From positions 4,154,001-4,218,000 of the forward strand of contig NZ_CP139986.1 of NCBI RefSeq assembly GCF_034424175.1: a stretch of 64,000 bases of DNA. Reading direction: 5' to 3'. The translations under genes were made by a program, and so were the position numbers. Of the stretch, positions 7,153 to 16,884 are shown piece by piece. The notes under the pieces were generated by a model. It saw nothing but the letters and a program-made list of their open reading frames with translations, was not told the DNA's origin and did not search any database. The first letter of the stretch is position 1, and each line of letters opens with the position of its first letter. Source of the DNA: Kluyvera intermedia (GTDB lineage: Bacteria > Pseudomonadota > Gammaproteobacteria > Enterobacterales > Enterobacteriaceae).

Positions 7153-8493
7153 TTACTGCCCAGCGATTTTCATCTCCGGAAGCAGTACAGAACCACATTG
7201 GATATTACTGCGTGTCTCAATATCGTCAGCAATCGTGACCATATTGCGCCACATATCTTTCAGGTTGCCGGCAATGGTGATTTCACTCACCGGATACTGA
7301 ATTTCGCCGTTCTCAACCCAGAAGCCGGATGCACCGCGCGAATAGTCGCCAGTGATACCACTCACACCCTGCCCCATCAGTTCGGTGACGACAAGACCCG
7401 TGCCCATCTCTTTAAGCAACTTTTCAAAACTTAGACCACGCCCGGCAATACGCCAGTTATGGATGCCACCCGCATGACCGGTGCTTTTCAGCCCCAGTTT
7501 ACGTGCAGAGTAGTTGGTCAAAAGCCACTGGGTCAGCACGCCATCTTTGATGATATCGCGACGCTCAGTACGCACGCCTTCGCCATCGAACGGCGTCGAC
7601 GCCAGCCCCTTCAGCAGGTGCGGATGTTCTTCAATCGTCAGCCATTCCGGCAGGATCTGCTCGCCCAGCGAGTCCAGCAGGAAAGTCGATTTCCGGTACA
7701 CCGAACCACCGGCAATCGCACCGACCAGATGACCAAACAGGCCCGTTGCCACTTCATTGGCAAAAATGACCGGTGCTTTCATGGTGGAGAGTTTACGCGG
7801 CTCAAGACGCGAGAGCGTACGACGCGCGCACTCTTCACCCACCCACTCTGGCGATTGCAGGTCACTCAGCGCACGGCCAATGGTGTAGGCGTAGTCACGT
7901 TCCATATCACCGTTCACTTCGGCAATCACGCAACTGGACAGGGAATGGCGCGTTGAGCAGTAGCTTTGCAGCATGCCGTGGCTGTTACCGAAGACTTTGA
8001 TGCCGTAGTGACTGTTAAAGCTGCCGCCTTCGGTATTGGTGATGCGCTTATCCGCCTTCAGCGATGCCTGCTCGGCGCGGGACGCCATTTCAATGGCTTC
8101 ATCCGGGGAGACTTCCGCCGGGTGGAACAGGTCAAGATCCGGGGCATCAAAGGCCAGCAGATCTTTATCTGCCACGCCTGCACACGGATCCGGCGAGGTG
8201 TAACGGGCAATATCCAGCGCCGCCTGCACGGTACGTGCGATGGCATCTGGACTGAGGTCTGTGGAGGAGGCGCTACCTTTCTGATTCTGGTGATAGACGG
8301 TGATCCCCAGCGCCCCATCGCTATTAAATTCGACGTTTTCGACTTCACCATAACGGGTGCTGACGCCAATACCGGTGGTCTTGCTAACCGCGACTTCCGC
8401 ACCATCTGATTTGCTGGCCGCCAGCTCTAGCGCCATGGAGACCGCTTTTTCCAGCGCAATACGTTGTTGTGCAACTTGTGTGATCACTTTCAT
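7153..8493 (-). CDS. tldE: Metalloprotease subunit TldE (PmbA)
   Basis: A 446-residue TldE/PmbA protein. In E. coli TldD and TldE form a heterodimeric metalloprotease that processes the peptide antibiotic microcin B17 and helps degrade the CcdA antitoxin; TldD supplies the zinc site and TldE lacks it. Recognisable family blocks include GIGVSTRYGEVENVEF near the N-terminus, FEKLLKEMGTGLVVTELMGQGVSGITGDYSRGASGFWVENG and the C-terminal IAGNLKDMW. Length and sequence match the E. coli protein (about 450 residues). It is divergent from yjgA, exactly as in E. coli. Confidence 0.93.
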   Translation of the reverse strand: MKVITQVAQQRIALEKAVSMALELAASKSDGAEVAVSKTTGIGVSTRYGEVENVEFNSDGALGITVYHQNQKGSASSTDLSPDAIARTVQAALDIARYTSPDPCAGVADKDLLAFDAPDLDLFHPAEVSPDEAIEMASRAEQASLKADKRITNTEGGSFNSHYGIKVFGNSHGMLQSYCSTRHSLSSCVIAEVNGDMERDYAYTIGRALSDLQSPEWVGEECARRTLSRLEPRKLSTMKAPVIFANEVATGLFGHLVGAIAGGSVYRKSTFLLDSLGEQILPEWLTIEEHPHLLKGLASTPFDGEGVRTERRDIIKDGVLTQWLLTNYSARKLGLKSTGHAGGIHNWRIAGRGLSFEKLLKEMGTGLVVTELMGQGVSGITGDYSRGASGFWVENGEIQYPVSEITIAGNLKDMWRNMVTIADDIETRSNIQCGSVLLPEMKIAGQ

Positions 8494-8599
8494 CGTCTAA
8501 GCCATAATCTGAGGTAAAGTTAAATGAAGTCTAACAGAGAACCCTTTCTCAGTATGCGTTCAAGCTGTTAGTATTAGCCTCTTTTTTAAGGAGCCTGAA

Positions 8600-9151
8600 A
8601 TGACAAAGCAGCCCGAAGACTGGCTCGACGAAGTCCCCGGTGATGATATCGAGGACGAAGATGATGAAATTATCTGGGTCAGTAAGAGTGAAATTAAACG
8701 TGATGCTGAAGAGCTGAAAAAGCTTGGCGCAGAACTGGTTGCCCTGGGTAAAAATGCCCTGGATAAAATTCCGCTGGATGCCGACCTGCGCGCCGCCATT
8801 GAACTGGCGCAGCGTATTAAGATGGAAGGCCGCCGCCGCCAGCTGCAGCTGATTGGTAAAATGCTGCGTCAGCGCGACGTGGAACCTTTCCGCCAGGCGC
8901 TGGACAAGCTGAAGAACCGTCACAACCAGCAGGTTGTACTGTTCCATAAACTGGAAATGCTGCGTGACCGCCTGATTGAAGGTAACGACGACGCAATTGA
9001 AGACGTGCTGAACCTGTGGCCTGACGCCGACCGTCAGCAACTGCGTTCATTGGTTCGCAACGCTAAGAAAGAGAAAGAAGGCAATAAGCCGCCGAAATCC
9101 GCCCGTCAGATTTACCAGTATCTGCGTGAGCTGGCTGAAAACCAGGATTAA
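8600..9151 (+). CDS. darP: Ribosome biogenesis factor YjgA/DarP
   Basis: A 183-residue acidic-then-basic helical protein (former UPF0307, YjgA), known to associate with late 50S ribosomal precursors. It begins MTKQPEDWLDEVPGDDIEDEDDEIIWVSKSEIKRDAEELKKLG and contains the conserved IKMEGRRRQLQLIGKMLR and KSARQIYQYLREL blocks. The start is set by AAGGAG ten bases upstream. The gene is intact, but its downstream terminator hairpin was split by IS4 at 9179/9180. Confidence 0.92.
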   Translation: MTKQPEDWLDEVPGDDIEDEDDEIIWVSKSEIKRDAEELKKLGAELVALGKNALDKIPLDADLRAAIELAQRIKMEGRRRQLQLIGKMLRQRDVEPFRQALDKLKNRHNQQVVLFHKLEMLRDRLIEGNDDAIEDVLNLWPDADRQQLRSLVRNAKKEKEGNKPPKSARQIYQYLRELAENQD

Positions 9152-9159
9152 GTCTCTGC

Positions 9160-9179
9160 AAAATGCCCTCCGCTGTGAG
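9160..9179 (+). terminator. Left half of the yjgA terminator, split by IS4
   Basis: Joining the sequence before 9180 to that after 32760 rebuilds AAAATGCCCTC-CGCTGT-GAGGGTATTTTTTT, an 11 bp stem with a U-run. The right arm and the U-run now lie at 32758-32771, more than 23 kb away. The 12 bases 9168-9179 are repeated exactly at 32749-32760. Confidence 0.7.
9168..9179. repeat. IS4 target-site duplication, left copy
   Basis: CTCCGCTGTGAG directly precedes the IS4 left end and is identical to 32749-32760, which directly follows the IS4 right end. IS4 is known to make 11-13 bp duplications, so the pair marks one original IS4 insertion. Confidence 0.85.
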
Positions 9180-9263
9180 TAATGCCGATCAGTTAAGGAT
9201 CGGTTGACCGATCCAGTGGCTGTGTAAGAATCCGGAAATGCTCACCCGTTTCCGGATTTTTTT

Positions 9264-10736
<1,473 letters not shown>

Positions 10737-11219
10737 TTACTGTTGGGATTTACAAAGAAATGCTGGATATTTGAGACTACCAATAAGCCAATGGCTATCA
10801 TTTATTCTGTATATAGATATGTATCTACCTGCCTGTTTGTCTCTGTCAAAAAAATATCGTGAGTAAATTTCATCAGGGGTATTATCACTGGCGTTAAGAG
10901 TTTCATTTACTGCTGTCAATTTCCAGATGCCGTTCCCTACAGGTGTGAACTGTATTGAAGCCTGCCTCCTGAGTATGTATTTTTTACCATTGTACTCAAC
11001 GTTCCCATCTGCGGATATAATACCTGAACCATCTTTATAAAAATAAAATGAATAACTGGCATCAAAAATATAACTACTACCATTTTCTGTTTGATGAAAG
11101 AATGACTCACAACTGAACTCAGGTGAAAAAGCCCTAGTAAAAAGCTTATATAACACAGCACAAACTAAAAGCATTACTCCAAAAGCCACTAAAAAAAATT
11201 GTATTTTATTTGCTTTCAT
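10737..11219 (-). CDS. FidL/YqeJ-like membrane-anchored protein
   Basis: A 160-residue protein with one N-terminal transmembrane helix (about residues 8-28, FFLVAFGVMLLVCAVLYKLF) and a periplasmic domain containing FIFDASYSFYFYKDGSGIISADGNVEY, FTPVGNGIWKLTAVNETLN and YRINDSHWLIGS. This resembles FidL of Salmonella pathogenicity island 3 and YqeJ of E. coli, which accompany a ToxR-like regulator (MarT and YqeI). The gene starts directly after the regulator stop, with no gap, so the two are surely co-transcribed. I infer that it modulates the regulator at the membrane, as ToxS does for ToxR. AT-rich compared with the backbone. Confidence 0.7.
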   Translation of the reverse strand: MKANKIQFFLVAFGVMLLVCAVLYKLFTRAFSPEFSCESFFHQTENGSSYIFDASYSFYFYKDGSGIISADGNVEYNGKKYILRRQASIQFTPVGNGIWKLTAVNETLNASDNTPDEIYSRYFFDRDKQAGRYISIYRINDSHWLIGSLKYPAFLCKSQQ

Positions 11220-11975
11220 CTACTTAATACCTTTCCAGTTTCTATCCATGATGTTAATACAATTATTAATATCATCCTTACCTTCTGCACAGAATGCAAT
11301 AAAGATCTTCCCACCATTATAAAAAATAGATTTTTTATCTAAATAGAAAAATACAGTACTTTTTTGTTCGCAGGATAATTTATTATCAACAATCAATTTG
11401 GCTGCATTATGCATCAATAATGCTTTATCAAGATCTAACGGTGAAATCAGAGAGTAAATGCTGCACTGCTGAATACCCCCTATGTATTCAGTAGCATTCT
11501 GGTGAGATGCGCTACTGACAGGATAAAAATATATGATAGCAGAGGCCATAATTGACAATATTAAAAAACATATTGAAATATACGATTGAAAAAATGGGTG
11601 GGGAGTTTTATCAGAAGGAATTGGGTGTTTTAATTTAACTTGTTGGATATCCAGATCACTGCTTAACATAAAACCAATACGGGGTACGGTCTGAATAGTT
11701 GTTTCAGGTAGTCCAAATATATCCAAAACTTTGCGTAATCTGGAAATAAAATGATTCAGGCTATTATTTGACCCTTCAAGACCCCAGCATTCCCAGACCC
11801 GGTGAAAGATATCATTCCTTGTTAAAACATGCCCTTGTTCTTCAAGCAATAGTAGAAAAAGACGCCGTTCCGTCAGGGTTAGCACCAGGGGCTCATTTTC
11901 GTCAGAAAGGTCGCCTACCCATATAGCCCCATCCTCCGGACGAAATTTAACTTCATTGTTAAGCATGTAGTACAT
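11220..11975 (-). CDS. ToxR/CadC-family membrane transcription regulator (MarT/YqeI-like)
   Basis: A 251-residue protein with an N-terminal winged-helix domain of OmpR/ToxR type (about residues 10-105: LTLTERRLFLLLLEEQGHVLTRNDIFHRVWE, then SLNHFISRLRKVL and TVPRIGFML), a single transmembrane helix at about 132-151 and a short periplasmic part with a cysteine pair-like pattern. MarT in Salmonella SPI-3 has this architecture, pairs with FidL and activates the adhesin gene misL. Here the pair is placed near an invasin-like gene and a fimbrial operon in the same island, so these are likely targets; this is inference. It diverges from the FaeA-like gene at 12076. Confidence 0.8.
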   Translation of the reverse strand: MYYMLNNEVKFRPEDGAIWVGDLSDENEPLVLTLTERRLFLLLLEEQGHVLTRNDIFHRVWECWGLEGSNNSLNHFISRLRKVLDIFGLPETTIQTVPRIGFMLSSDLDIQQVKLKHPIPSDKTPHPFFQSYISICFLILSIMASAIIYFYPVSSASHQNATEYIGGIQQCSIYSLISPLDLDKALLMHNAAKLIVDNKLSCEQKSTVFFYLDKKSIFYNGGKIFIAFCAEGKDDINNCINIMDRNWKGIK

Positions 11976-12075
11976 CTCGTTTTCCTTGATAGAGTGTCTG
12001 ACTGTGCTAACGGTCGCAAGACTTTTCTTAGAAAAAATTATAACACATACAGAAGAGTCAAGTTATTAATTAACG

Positions 12076-12489
12076 ATGATTAACAGGATAATCATCTGTA
12101 TACTTGCGTATTGGCGATACAACTATCTAACACATTTTCCCGGACCTACCATAGCGGCATACATTGTTGGTTCGGGAATAAATATTATGACGGCATCAAT
12201 CGCCGGTACGGCACTTCGCTCGATATTATTTAATAGCAAGAATGACCTTTTTGATGATGATGCTAAGTCAATTAGAAAACATGAAACATTTAAAGCAGTA
12301 GCTATGTGTCTCATTGATTATGGTTCTAAAGGGGTTAGTACAAAAGAGGTTGCTCTCATATGTAATATCTCAATCTACTCAGCGAGATACTATCTTCTTA
12401 AACTACAGGATATGAATTTTGCAAATTCTGATTCATTAGGCAAGTCTCACACGTGGTTCTTAAATAATATTGGTGTGTGTGGAGTGTGA
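12076..12489 (+). CDS. FaeA/PapI-like winged-helix fimbrial regulator
   Basis: A 137-residue frame whose C-terminal half (about residues 70-131) matches the FaeA/PapI fold: GVSTKEVALICNISIYSARYYLLKLQDMNFANSDSLGKSHTWFLN, compared with the EIA..L.V..YQARYYLLLLEKEG..QRSP...G..TYW pattern of PapI. PapI works with Lrp in methylation-dependent phase variation of pili. The first ~50 residues are hydrophobic and glycine-rich and not typical; an internal ATG at 12187 would give a 100-residue protein, and the true start is uncertain. A second PapI-like gene lies at 22656-22901. AT-rich. Confidence 0.6.
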   Translation: MINRIIICILAYWRYNYLTHFPGPTIAAYIVGSGINIMTASIAGTALRSILFNSKNDLFDDDAKSIRKHETFKAVAMCLIDYGSKGVSTKEVALICNISIYSARYYLLKLQDMNFANSDSLGKSHTWFLNNIGVCGV

Positions 12490-12853
12490 CATCAGATATA
12501 TTAATTTAAGCCATAACCATTCATAACAACCAGTCTCAGACAACAATCTGATCATCATCAATTATGAATTACAAGAATAATCCAAGCATATATTATAAAT
12601 GAATATAGAGACCATCATGACAGACCATACTATGTTTTTCACCACATGATCCTGCGCTATTTTGGGGGGATGCGTTCAACGGGTAGTGTTAATATATACC
12701 AGATCAGGACAGGGAGTTCCGATATTATGACCACTCACAACCTCACCAAAATAGACAGTTTAAAATACCTTTTTTTCTTTTAAATCGCAGCAATAATTGA
12801 AGAATACTCTGTATCACGTGCGCAATCAGACAAGCATAATTTATAATTAAAAT
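12490..12853. other. AT-rich intergenic stretch, no gene seen
   Basis: Between the FaeA-like gene and the terminator at 12854 I see no ORF with a credible start and no repeat matching other parts of the window. Base composition is strongly AT-rich, suggestive of H-NS-bound horizontally acquired DNA. Confidence 0.5.
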
Positions 12854-12887
12854 GAGCAAGAGATTAAGTTAAATTAACCTCTTGCTC
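12854..12887 (-). terminator. Rho-independent terminator at the 3' end of the island's minus-strand genes
   Basis: GAGCAAGAG / CTCTTGCTC arms of 9 bp enclose a 16-base loop that can pair further (TTAATT/AATTAA-like). It is U-rich on both sides, so it may work in both directions, ending the GIY-YIG gene from the right. Confidence 0.65.
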
Positions 12888-12965
12888 TTTCCATTGCATT
12901 TATTACTCGTTGTCATCAAGACCGAACGATATCAAAAAAACGGGGAATTAATTTCTCAGAGGATG

Positions 12966-13415
12966 CTACAACCCACCGACTGATACTGTTTCAGGTAAAT
13001 AAAGACATCTCCCCGCGCTATTCACAGTTGTTTTATTGTAGGGGAACTCCCCGGTATATTCGCTATTTTCGGGTGGGGTCAGTTTATTAATCAATGCAGC
13101 CTCAACCCGAACCCGACTGGCTGGAGGTATTTTTGCAACGGCATAGCATAATGTTTCACCTGACGTCAGATGTTTCTTCCAGTCTTCCAGTTTGTTATGG
13201 GTTGCCAGTCGTTGACAGACATCGGCAGATTCACCGATATAAATCAATTTCCTGACTGACACCGTTTTCTTTTCAGAATTAAACGTACTGGCATAGACAC
13301 AATATATTCCCGACTGATCTGGTAAAAATTTCTTATTGACTTCACGCCAGTATCCATCAAAATCGAGTGTTACCGTAATTCCGGCCATAAACTTTATTTC
13401 TCCTGAAGAGGTCAT
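12966..13415 (-). CDS. GIY-YIG nuclease family protein
   Basis: A small GIY-YIG domain protein. Counting from the upstream ATG at 13433 (155 residues), the motif GIY is at residues 42-44, YIG at 65-67, Arg75 in the following helix, and Glu111 in RVEAALINKL is the likely catalytic acid. I favour the ATG at 13415, which has GAGGA seven bases upstream; an ATG at 13388 with AGGAGA ten bases upstream is also possible. Stand-alone proteins of this type have unclear cellular roles; some are repair or restriction nucleases. It lies 67 bases or more downstream of the invasin gene on the same strand and may be co-transcribed, with no obvious functional tie. Confidence 0.7.
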   Translation of the reverse strand: MTSSGEIKFMAGITVTLDFDGYWREVNKKFLPDQSGIYCVYASTFNSEKKTVSVRKLIYIGESADVCQRLATHNKLEDWKKHLTSGETLCYAVAKIPPASRVRVEAALINKLTPPENSEYTGEFPYNKTTVNSAGRCLYLPETVSVGGL

Positions 13416-13500
13416 CAACCATTCCTCTTCCATTAAAGACTTTCATGTTCCTGTACATGAAAGGGTTGAGCCTGTACTCCATCATCAAAAACATCCACAA

Positions 13501-15861
13501 TCAGTCCGCCGCGCCAAAGTTAATGGTGTGGGTCTGGGTATTACCGCGAACATCCGCTGTAACTTTTGCGGTTCCCGCTTCCGCACTGTCCACCGTCACA
13601 AAGGTGTGCCCGCTTTTATCCGTTACGGTCACGTTATCTGACAAGGTTCCCCGGGTCGTTGTCCACCGGACCCTCTCGCCGACCAGCGGCTGCCAGTCGC
13701 GATCTTCCACCGTCAGCGTTATAATGACGGAGTCTCTGCCATTGATGGAGGCCATCGGGCTCCCTGTCAGAAACGTGCGCAGATATTCCACCACCGTCAC
13801 GTCCGGAGCCCGGTGCGCTTCCTCGCCCACCGTCACCACGACTTTTGCCACTCCGGTATCCCGGCTGGTTAGCAGCACACTGGCCTGGCCCTGACCGTCA
13901 GTGACCGCAGATAATACTGACAGGGTCCCCAGGTTGCTCTCCCATCTGACCTGCTCGCCTCTCAGGGGGGTCCCGTCAGCGCGACGGACCGTGACGGTAT
14001 ATAACGCCGGGTCATAACCACTGGACGTTATCTGTGAGACCGACGAGGTCACAGTGACATCCATGGCCCTGAATGTTATCGATTCTGAATTCCAGGTCCC
14101 GGACGTAGTTGATGCGGAAACAGCTCCCACTCCGGGAGTCAGGCTGACCAACACCACCCGGGCCTGTCCGTTCTGGTCTGTTTTACTCAGCGGAACTGAC
14201 AGCGAACCCAGAGATGTACTCCAGTTAACATCCCTGCCCGACACGCCTTTACCTCTGGCATCTTTCAGGGTTAGGGTAACCCCTACCTTGTCCTCGCCGC
14301 TTGCCAGCGCAGTCCGCTTGCTTACCGATATTTCTCCCTGCTCAGCAGCAGTAAAACGGACGCCTGAATGCACTACCTGCTGCCCACCGGACCGGGCAGT
14401 TACCTGCGCCTCTCCAGCCTGTTCACTCGTCAGCCAGACGGCAAACTGTCCGGCGGTATCCGTCACCCCTTCCTCTGCAGACAACTGACCGATTTTCGTG
14501 CCGAACCTGACCGATACACCGGCCAGAGGCTGACCGGACGGGTCTGATACCCGGGCGGTGAACATCACCGCGTCCATTCCGTTCGCCCGGGCTTCCTGTT
14601 TATCCGCATCCAGCATCAGCTGATGCTGAGCACGGGTGGTATAAATCTGAGTCACCGCCATCGCAGAGCGATTTCCCCGCTGGTCCACTGCCACACCGGT
14701 TAGACGAACCGGGTCCGGGCGCCAGAAAGGCAACCGGACGGAAACCAGCGCCGGTGATACCGATACAATGCCACCTCCGGCACGGACCAGTTCAGCCTCG
14801 TCCAGCTCCAGTCTCTTTATGGAGTATTTTGATGTAATTACAGGGGCAAACGACACCACCGTCTGTCCGACGCCGCGCAGTTCCGGTGGAAATCTCAGGC
14901 GGATGAGTTCTTGTTTACGGTATTCCAGAACCATCTCATCGTGCCGGTCGACAAAACTATACCGTGCCCCTATCAGTGAACGTTGCTGTGCGACAGTGTC
15001 AGGGGATATCTGCAGATGCCAAGGGGTGCCCGGAATATAGTTCAGGGACATACCGAATCGTGTATCCCATATGCCCGGGCCTCTTTTCTGGTCAAGCGAG
15101 GCGGTTATCAGAGGGAAGGGGGTGTAGTTTACACCGGCGGTGAACGCTAAAGGGTTATGCTGAAAGGTCTGACGGCCATGCATCGCGACACGTGAGCCGT
15201 AATATTGCTCAACGGCCAGTCTGCCGCCCAGATGAGGATAAGCGGGAAGCCAACCGCGGGTGCGAATGTCCCAGCCGCTTGCCGGTCTGGACTGATAGTC
15301 AGCCAGGTACCGGTCGTCCCGCCAGCCTGATATGCGCCGGTACAGATTGGTGGAAACCGATATAAAATCCCGGGCATACTCAATACCGCTGCCAAACCGG
15401 GAATGTGACCGGGAGAAATCATGGTCAAAAAACAGGTTAATGCCACTCATCCAGGTATCCTGAAACAGGCGAACGCCGGTACCTGCGTTCGCCTGATGAG
15501 CGTCATCAGGGTGATAATAGCCTCCCTGAGCAAATATCATCCAGCCATCGTGCTCCAGAACGGGGTACAGCAACCGGGTGCTTATTTCCCACTGAGACAG
15601 CGTACAACGCGTACTCAGCTGAAGGTCGGCCTGCCCCTGGCCATTCATCCAGTCAGTCAGCTGAGCAGCGGCCGCCTCCGATGCACTGCCGGTAACCGTC
15701 TGGGAAAGTAATGAAAGAGCGTCAGAATAATGAATCGCACCAGATTTATGTGTTTGCTTTTCTGCATCTGTCATACCATGATATGAAGCTGACAAATAAA
15801 ATGGAATTAACAATAAAAACCAAAAAACACTGAGGGAGATTTTCATTCTGTGACGATTCAT
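13501..15861 (-). CDS. Intimin/invasin-like inverse autotransporter with Ig-like domains
   Basis: A 786-residue outer-membrane adhesin. An N-terminal hydrophobic segment (residues 7-25) is the signal peptide. Residues about 45-330 form the inverse-autotransporter barrel (ALSLLSQTVTGSASEAAAAQLTDWMNGQGQADLQL, then GTGVRLFQDTWMSGINLFFDHDF and the RGWLPAYPHLGGRLAVEQYYG block). From about 420 to the end there are four Big-1-type immunoglobulin-like repeats, each with a G.P..G..V.W....G.LS....TD..G.A.V.L.S...G.A.V.A pattern. No C-type lectin tip is visible and there is no LysM. Overall it resembles Salmonella SinH and E. coli FdeC-like proteins in plan. Its expression may depend on the MarT-like regulator. 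Confidence 0.88.
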   Translation of the reverse strand: MNRHRMKISLSVFWFLLLIPFYLSASYHGMTDAEKQTHKSGAIHYSDALSLLSQTVTGSASEAAAAQLTDWMNGQGQADLQLSTRCTLSQWEISTRLLYPVLEHDGWMIFAQGGYYHPDDAHQANAGTGVRLFQDTWMSGINLFFDHDFSRSHSRFGSGIEYARDFISVSTNLYRRISGWRDDRYLADYQSRPASGWDIRTRGWLPAYPHLGGRLAVEQYYGSRVAMHGRQTFQHNPLAFTAGVNYTPFPLITASLDQKRGPGIWDTRFGMSLNYIPGTPWHLQISPDTVAQQRSLIGARYSFVDRHDEMVLEYRKQELIRLRFPPELRGVGQTVVSFAPVITSKYSIKRLELDEAELVRAGGGIVSVSPALVSVRLPFWRPDPVRLTGVAVDQRGNRSAMAVTQIYTTRAQHQLMLDADKQEARANGMDAVMFTARVSDPSGQPLAGVSVRFGTKIGQLSAEEGVTDTAGQFAVWLTSEQAGEAQVTARSGGQQVVHSGVRFTAAEQGEISVSKRTALASGEDKVGVTLTLKDARGKGVSGRDVNWSTSLGSLSVPLSKTDQNGQARVVLVSLTPGVGAVSASTTSGTWNSESITFRAMDVTVTSSVSQITSSGYDPALYTVTVRRADGTPLRGEQVRWESNLGTLSVLSAVTDGQGQASVLLTSRDTGVAKVVVTVGEEAHRAPDVTVVEYLRTFLTGSPMASINGRDSVIITLTVEDRDWQPLVGERVRWTTTRGTLSDNVTVTDKSGHTFVTVDSAEAGTAKVTADVRGNTQTHTINFGAAD

Positions 15862-16011
15862 TTTATTTCTCTTTTATTTTATCATTATATTTAGCCCAGC
15901 AAATACACTATCCTTCTACTTACTGCACCTTCTCTTTTTATTCAATAACAAGGGCATCTCAGCAATGCCCTTACACGTTGAGTAGTTTTGAATATCAGAT
16001 ACTGTACTTAC

Positions 16012-16860
16012 TTATAACATTTCAACGCGAAGTACCGACGTTCCCCGAAAAGCTCCCTCCTTGACTCCTTCTAAGGTAGCAGTAATTGTTTTACTGGTTG
16101 TTCCTGCTGCTGTTGATGACAATATTGAACCTGGTGCAACACCTGCGATTTTTATTTTGGCCACACCGCCATTTGATAATGAAACAGAACCTGAATTATT
16201 CGAAAGTTTCAGCATATACCTGGCCGCACCGGCACAATAAATATTTAGCAATGCACTTTTTTCAAGAGTCTCCGTATCTGATGGATTCACAGTACCAAAG
16301 TCAATAGAGACATTGTTTACTGGAGCACACCAAGCTGGAGGGGGGGGGACGATAGCCCCACCTGATTTGCAAGGGTCAGTATAATCATCAGCTATCCACA
16401 TGCCACTTGATGGATCTGAACCAAATGCAAAGCCAGCGATAATACAATATCCATTTGGCGATAACTCCAAGAGATTAGAGGGAACGTCGATAATATACAC
16501 GCCAGGCATTTTAGTCCCCATCTGTTCCAGAGCCAATTTTGCTGTCATTCTAGAACCACCCACATAAGGCATATTCAACATATGGTGTTTATTATAGTGT
16601 CCAACTAGGTATTTCATTGGTGTTACCGCAATTGCTCCTGAAGAGTCTGGGTAATTGTTATTCATCTGATTAGGGCTAATAATACTAAACAGAGAATGTA
16701 GTACGTGATAATAATTTCGGATATAATTATTATTAACCACTGTGACCCTTAAACTTGTTTCCGAAGCCCACTCAACGCTAGTTACATTCGGAGCCCCACT
16801 GAATGAAGGGGGACTCAAAATTAAAAGTATAAAGAAGACAGTTAATTTAGAATATTGCAT
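16012..16860 (-). CDS. Two-domain fimbrial tip adhesin (MrpH/PapG-like organisation)
   Basis: A 282-residue exported protein: signal peptide MQYSKLTVFFILLILSPPSFSG, an N-terminal domain of about 165 residues with no obvious relative by eye, a proline linker (IVPPPPAWC, about residue 170) and a C-terminal pilin domain (CAPVNNVSIDFGTVNPSDTETLEKSALLNIYC ... GAFRGTSVLRVEML) with the paired cysteines and final beta strand expected for chaperone-usher subunits. The N-terminal domain is therefore the receptor-binding part. It is AT-rich, unlike the pilin genes of the same operon, which suggests separate acquisition. It lies downstream of the FKBP gene and intact, while the other adhesin gene at 18962 is truncated. 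Confidence 0.78.
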   Translation of the reverse strand: MQYSKLTVFFILLILSPPSFSGAPNVTSVEWASETSLRVTVVNNNYIRNYYHVLHSLFSIISPNQMNNNYPDSSGAIAVTPMKYLVGHYNKHHMLNMPYVGGSRMTAKLALEQMGTKMPGVYIIDVPSNLLELSPNGYCIIAGFAFGSDPSSGMWIADDYTDPCKSGGAIVPPPPAWCAPVNNVSIDFGTVNPSDTETLEKSALLNIYCAGAARYMLKLSNNSGSVSLSNGGVAKIKIAGVAPGSILSSTAAGTTSKTITATLEGVKEGAFRGTSVLRVEML

Positions 16861-16884
16861 TACTTATTTCCTAAAGCAATAAAA

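Noticed and set aside
13501..15861. Frameshift or truncation of the invasin-like gene because it has no lectin tip
   Set aside because: The frame is continuous, ends after a complete Ig-like repeat, and several relatives of this plan also lack a C-type lectin domain.
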